A DNA stretch of 5,667 nucleotides, from the NCBI GenBank assembly GCA_947175005.1, contig CAMWLD010000156.1:1-5667 (forward strand), read 5' to 3'. This document shows, piece after piece, positions 5,468 to 5,667 of this stretch. The translations under genes and the position numbers were made by a program. The notes beneath the pieces are model-generated. The model saw only the letters and a program-made list of their open reading frames with translations, was not told where the DNA came from and did no database searches. This stretch comes from an uncultured Ruminococcus sp. GTDB lineage: Bacteria > Bacillota > Clostridia > Oscillospirales > Ruminococcaceae. Each line of letters begins with the position of its first letter. The first letter of the stretch is position 1.

Positions 5468-5486
5468 GAGGGGATTTTTCCCCCTC
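5468..5486 (+). terminator. G+C-rich hairpin after recO, poor terminator
   Basis: GAGGGG (5468-5473) pairs with CCCCTC (5481-5486) around a 7-nt T-rich loop, 12 nt after the recO stop. CGC (5464-5466) and GCG (5489-5491) could add a short outer stem. The bases after it are ATGCGCCGGGG, not a run of T, so intrinsic termination would be weak. It is the only terminator-like structure between recO and the next promoter candidate. Confidence 0.4.
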
Positions 5487-5510
5487 ATGCGCCGGGGAAA
5501 TGGCTTATTG

Positions 5511-5519
5511 TGGTATACT
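5511..5519 (+). promoter_or_regulatory. extended -10 promoter candidate downstream of recO
   Basis: TGGTATACT gives TG, one base, then TATACT (5514-5519), a five-of-six match to TATAAT with the extended TG. No -35 match is present 16-18 bp upstream, where the DNA is G+C-rich. A transcript would start near 5526 and run off the window with no gene start visible, so its target is unknown. Confidence 0.4.
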
Positions 5520-5667
5520 GTGAATTTGTTTTTAAAAAGCTTTTATTTGTCGGTAATTGTGAGTTTCCTGTCAAATGAAATGTGACTTTGTTTATGAAAA
5601 TGCGAAAGTTGGCTGGCAACTGCAAGTGAAGGTGCAAAGGGGGACACCCAAAGAGAGGGGAGGGGGG

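Noticed and set aside
1..5667. CRISPR array, tRNA/rRNA genes, insertion sequences, defence or toxin-antitoxin genes
   Set aside because: I looked on both strands and found no spaced repeats, tRNA-like cloverleaf, transposase motif or terminal inverted repeats; every sizeable protein except the lipoprotein belongs to a known family.

Overview
The window is an ordinary but well-preserved housekeeping block of a low-to-mid G+C Firmicute, most likely class Clostridia. The evidence is the gene order phoH - ybeY - dgkA - (acetyltransferase) - era - yqzL-like - recO, strong AGGAG/GGAGG ribosome binding sites, TTG and GTG starts, and A+T-rich intergenic DNA around moderately G+C-rich genes. This is the well-known Bacillus/Clostridium phoH-era-recO neighbourhood. 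I cannot assign a genus.

Layout. Positions 1-304 hold no intact gene. This stretch is very A+T-rich and contains a perfect 12-bp palindrome (27-38), four tandem 7-bp repeats (84-111) and an extended -10 promoter (237-245). A doubtful minus-strand open frame runs off the left edge. The plus-strand genes follow: an unrecognised putative lipoprotein (305-928), phoH (944-1897), ybeY (1916-2422), dgkA (2419-2904), a GNAT acetyltransferase (2901-3488) and era (3524-4429). After a 146-bp A+T-rich gap come a small yqzL-like gene (4576-4755) and recO (4700-5455). The final 212 bp carry a hairpin, a possible promoter and no supported gene.

How the genes work together. The first six genes are closely packed (gaps of 15, 18 and 35 nt, and two 4-nt start/stop overlaps), so one transcript from the promoter near 240 is likely. 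YbeY and Era both act in ribosome/16S rRNA maturation, and PhoH-family ATPases are often encoded beside YbeY. DgkA recycles an undecaprenol- or diacylglycerol-type lipid at the membrane, and RecO serves recombinational repair. yqzL-like and recO probably form a second translationally coupled pair, because recO starts at TTG inside the yqzL-like frame.

Compared with the Bacillus subtilis order known to me, the yqfF/pgpH gene between phoH and ybeY is absent, the cdd position before era is taken by an acetyltransferase, and an unknown lipoprotein replaces yqfC/yqfD upstream of phoH. I found no convincing new biological system. The best leads are the lipoprotein, two competing hairpins just upstream of era, the yqzL/recO overlap, and the extended DgkA with an Asp-to-Asn change.
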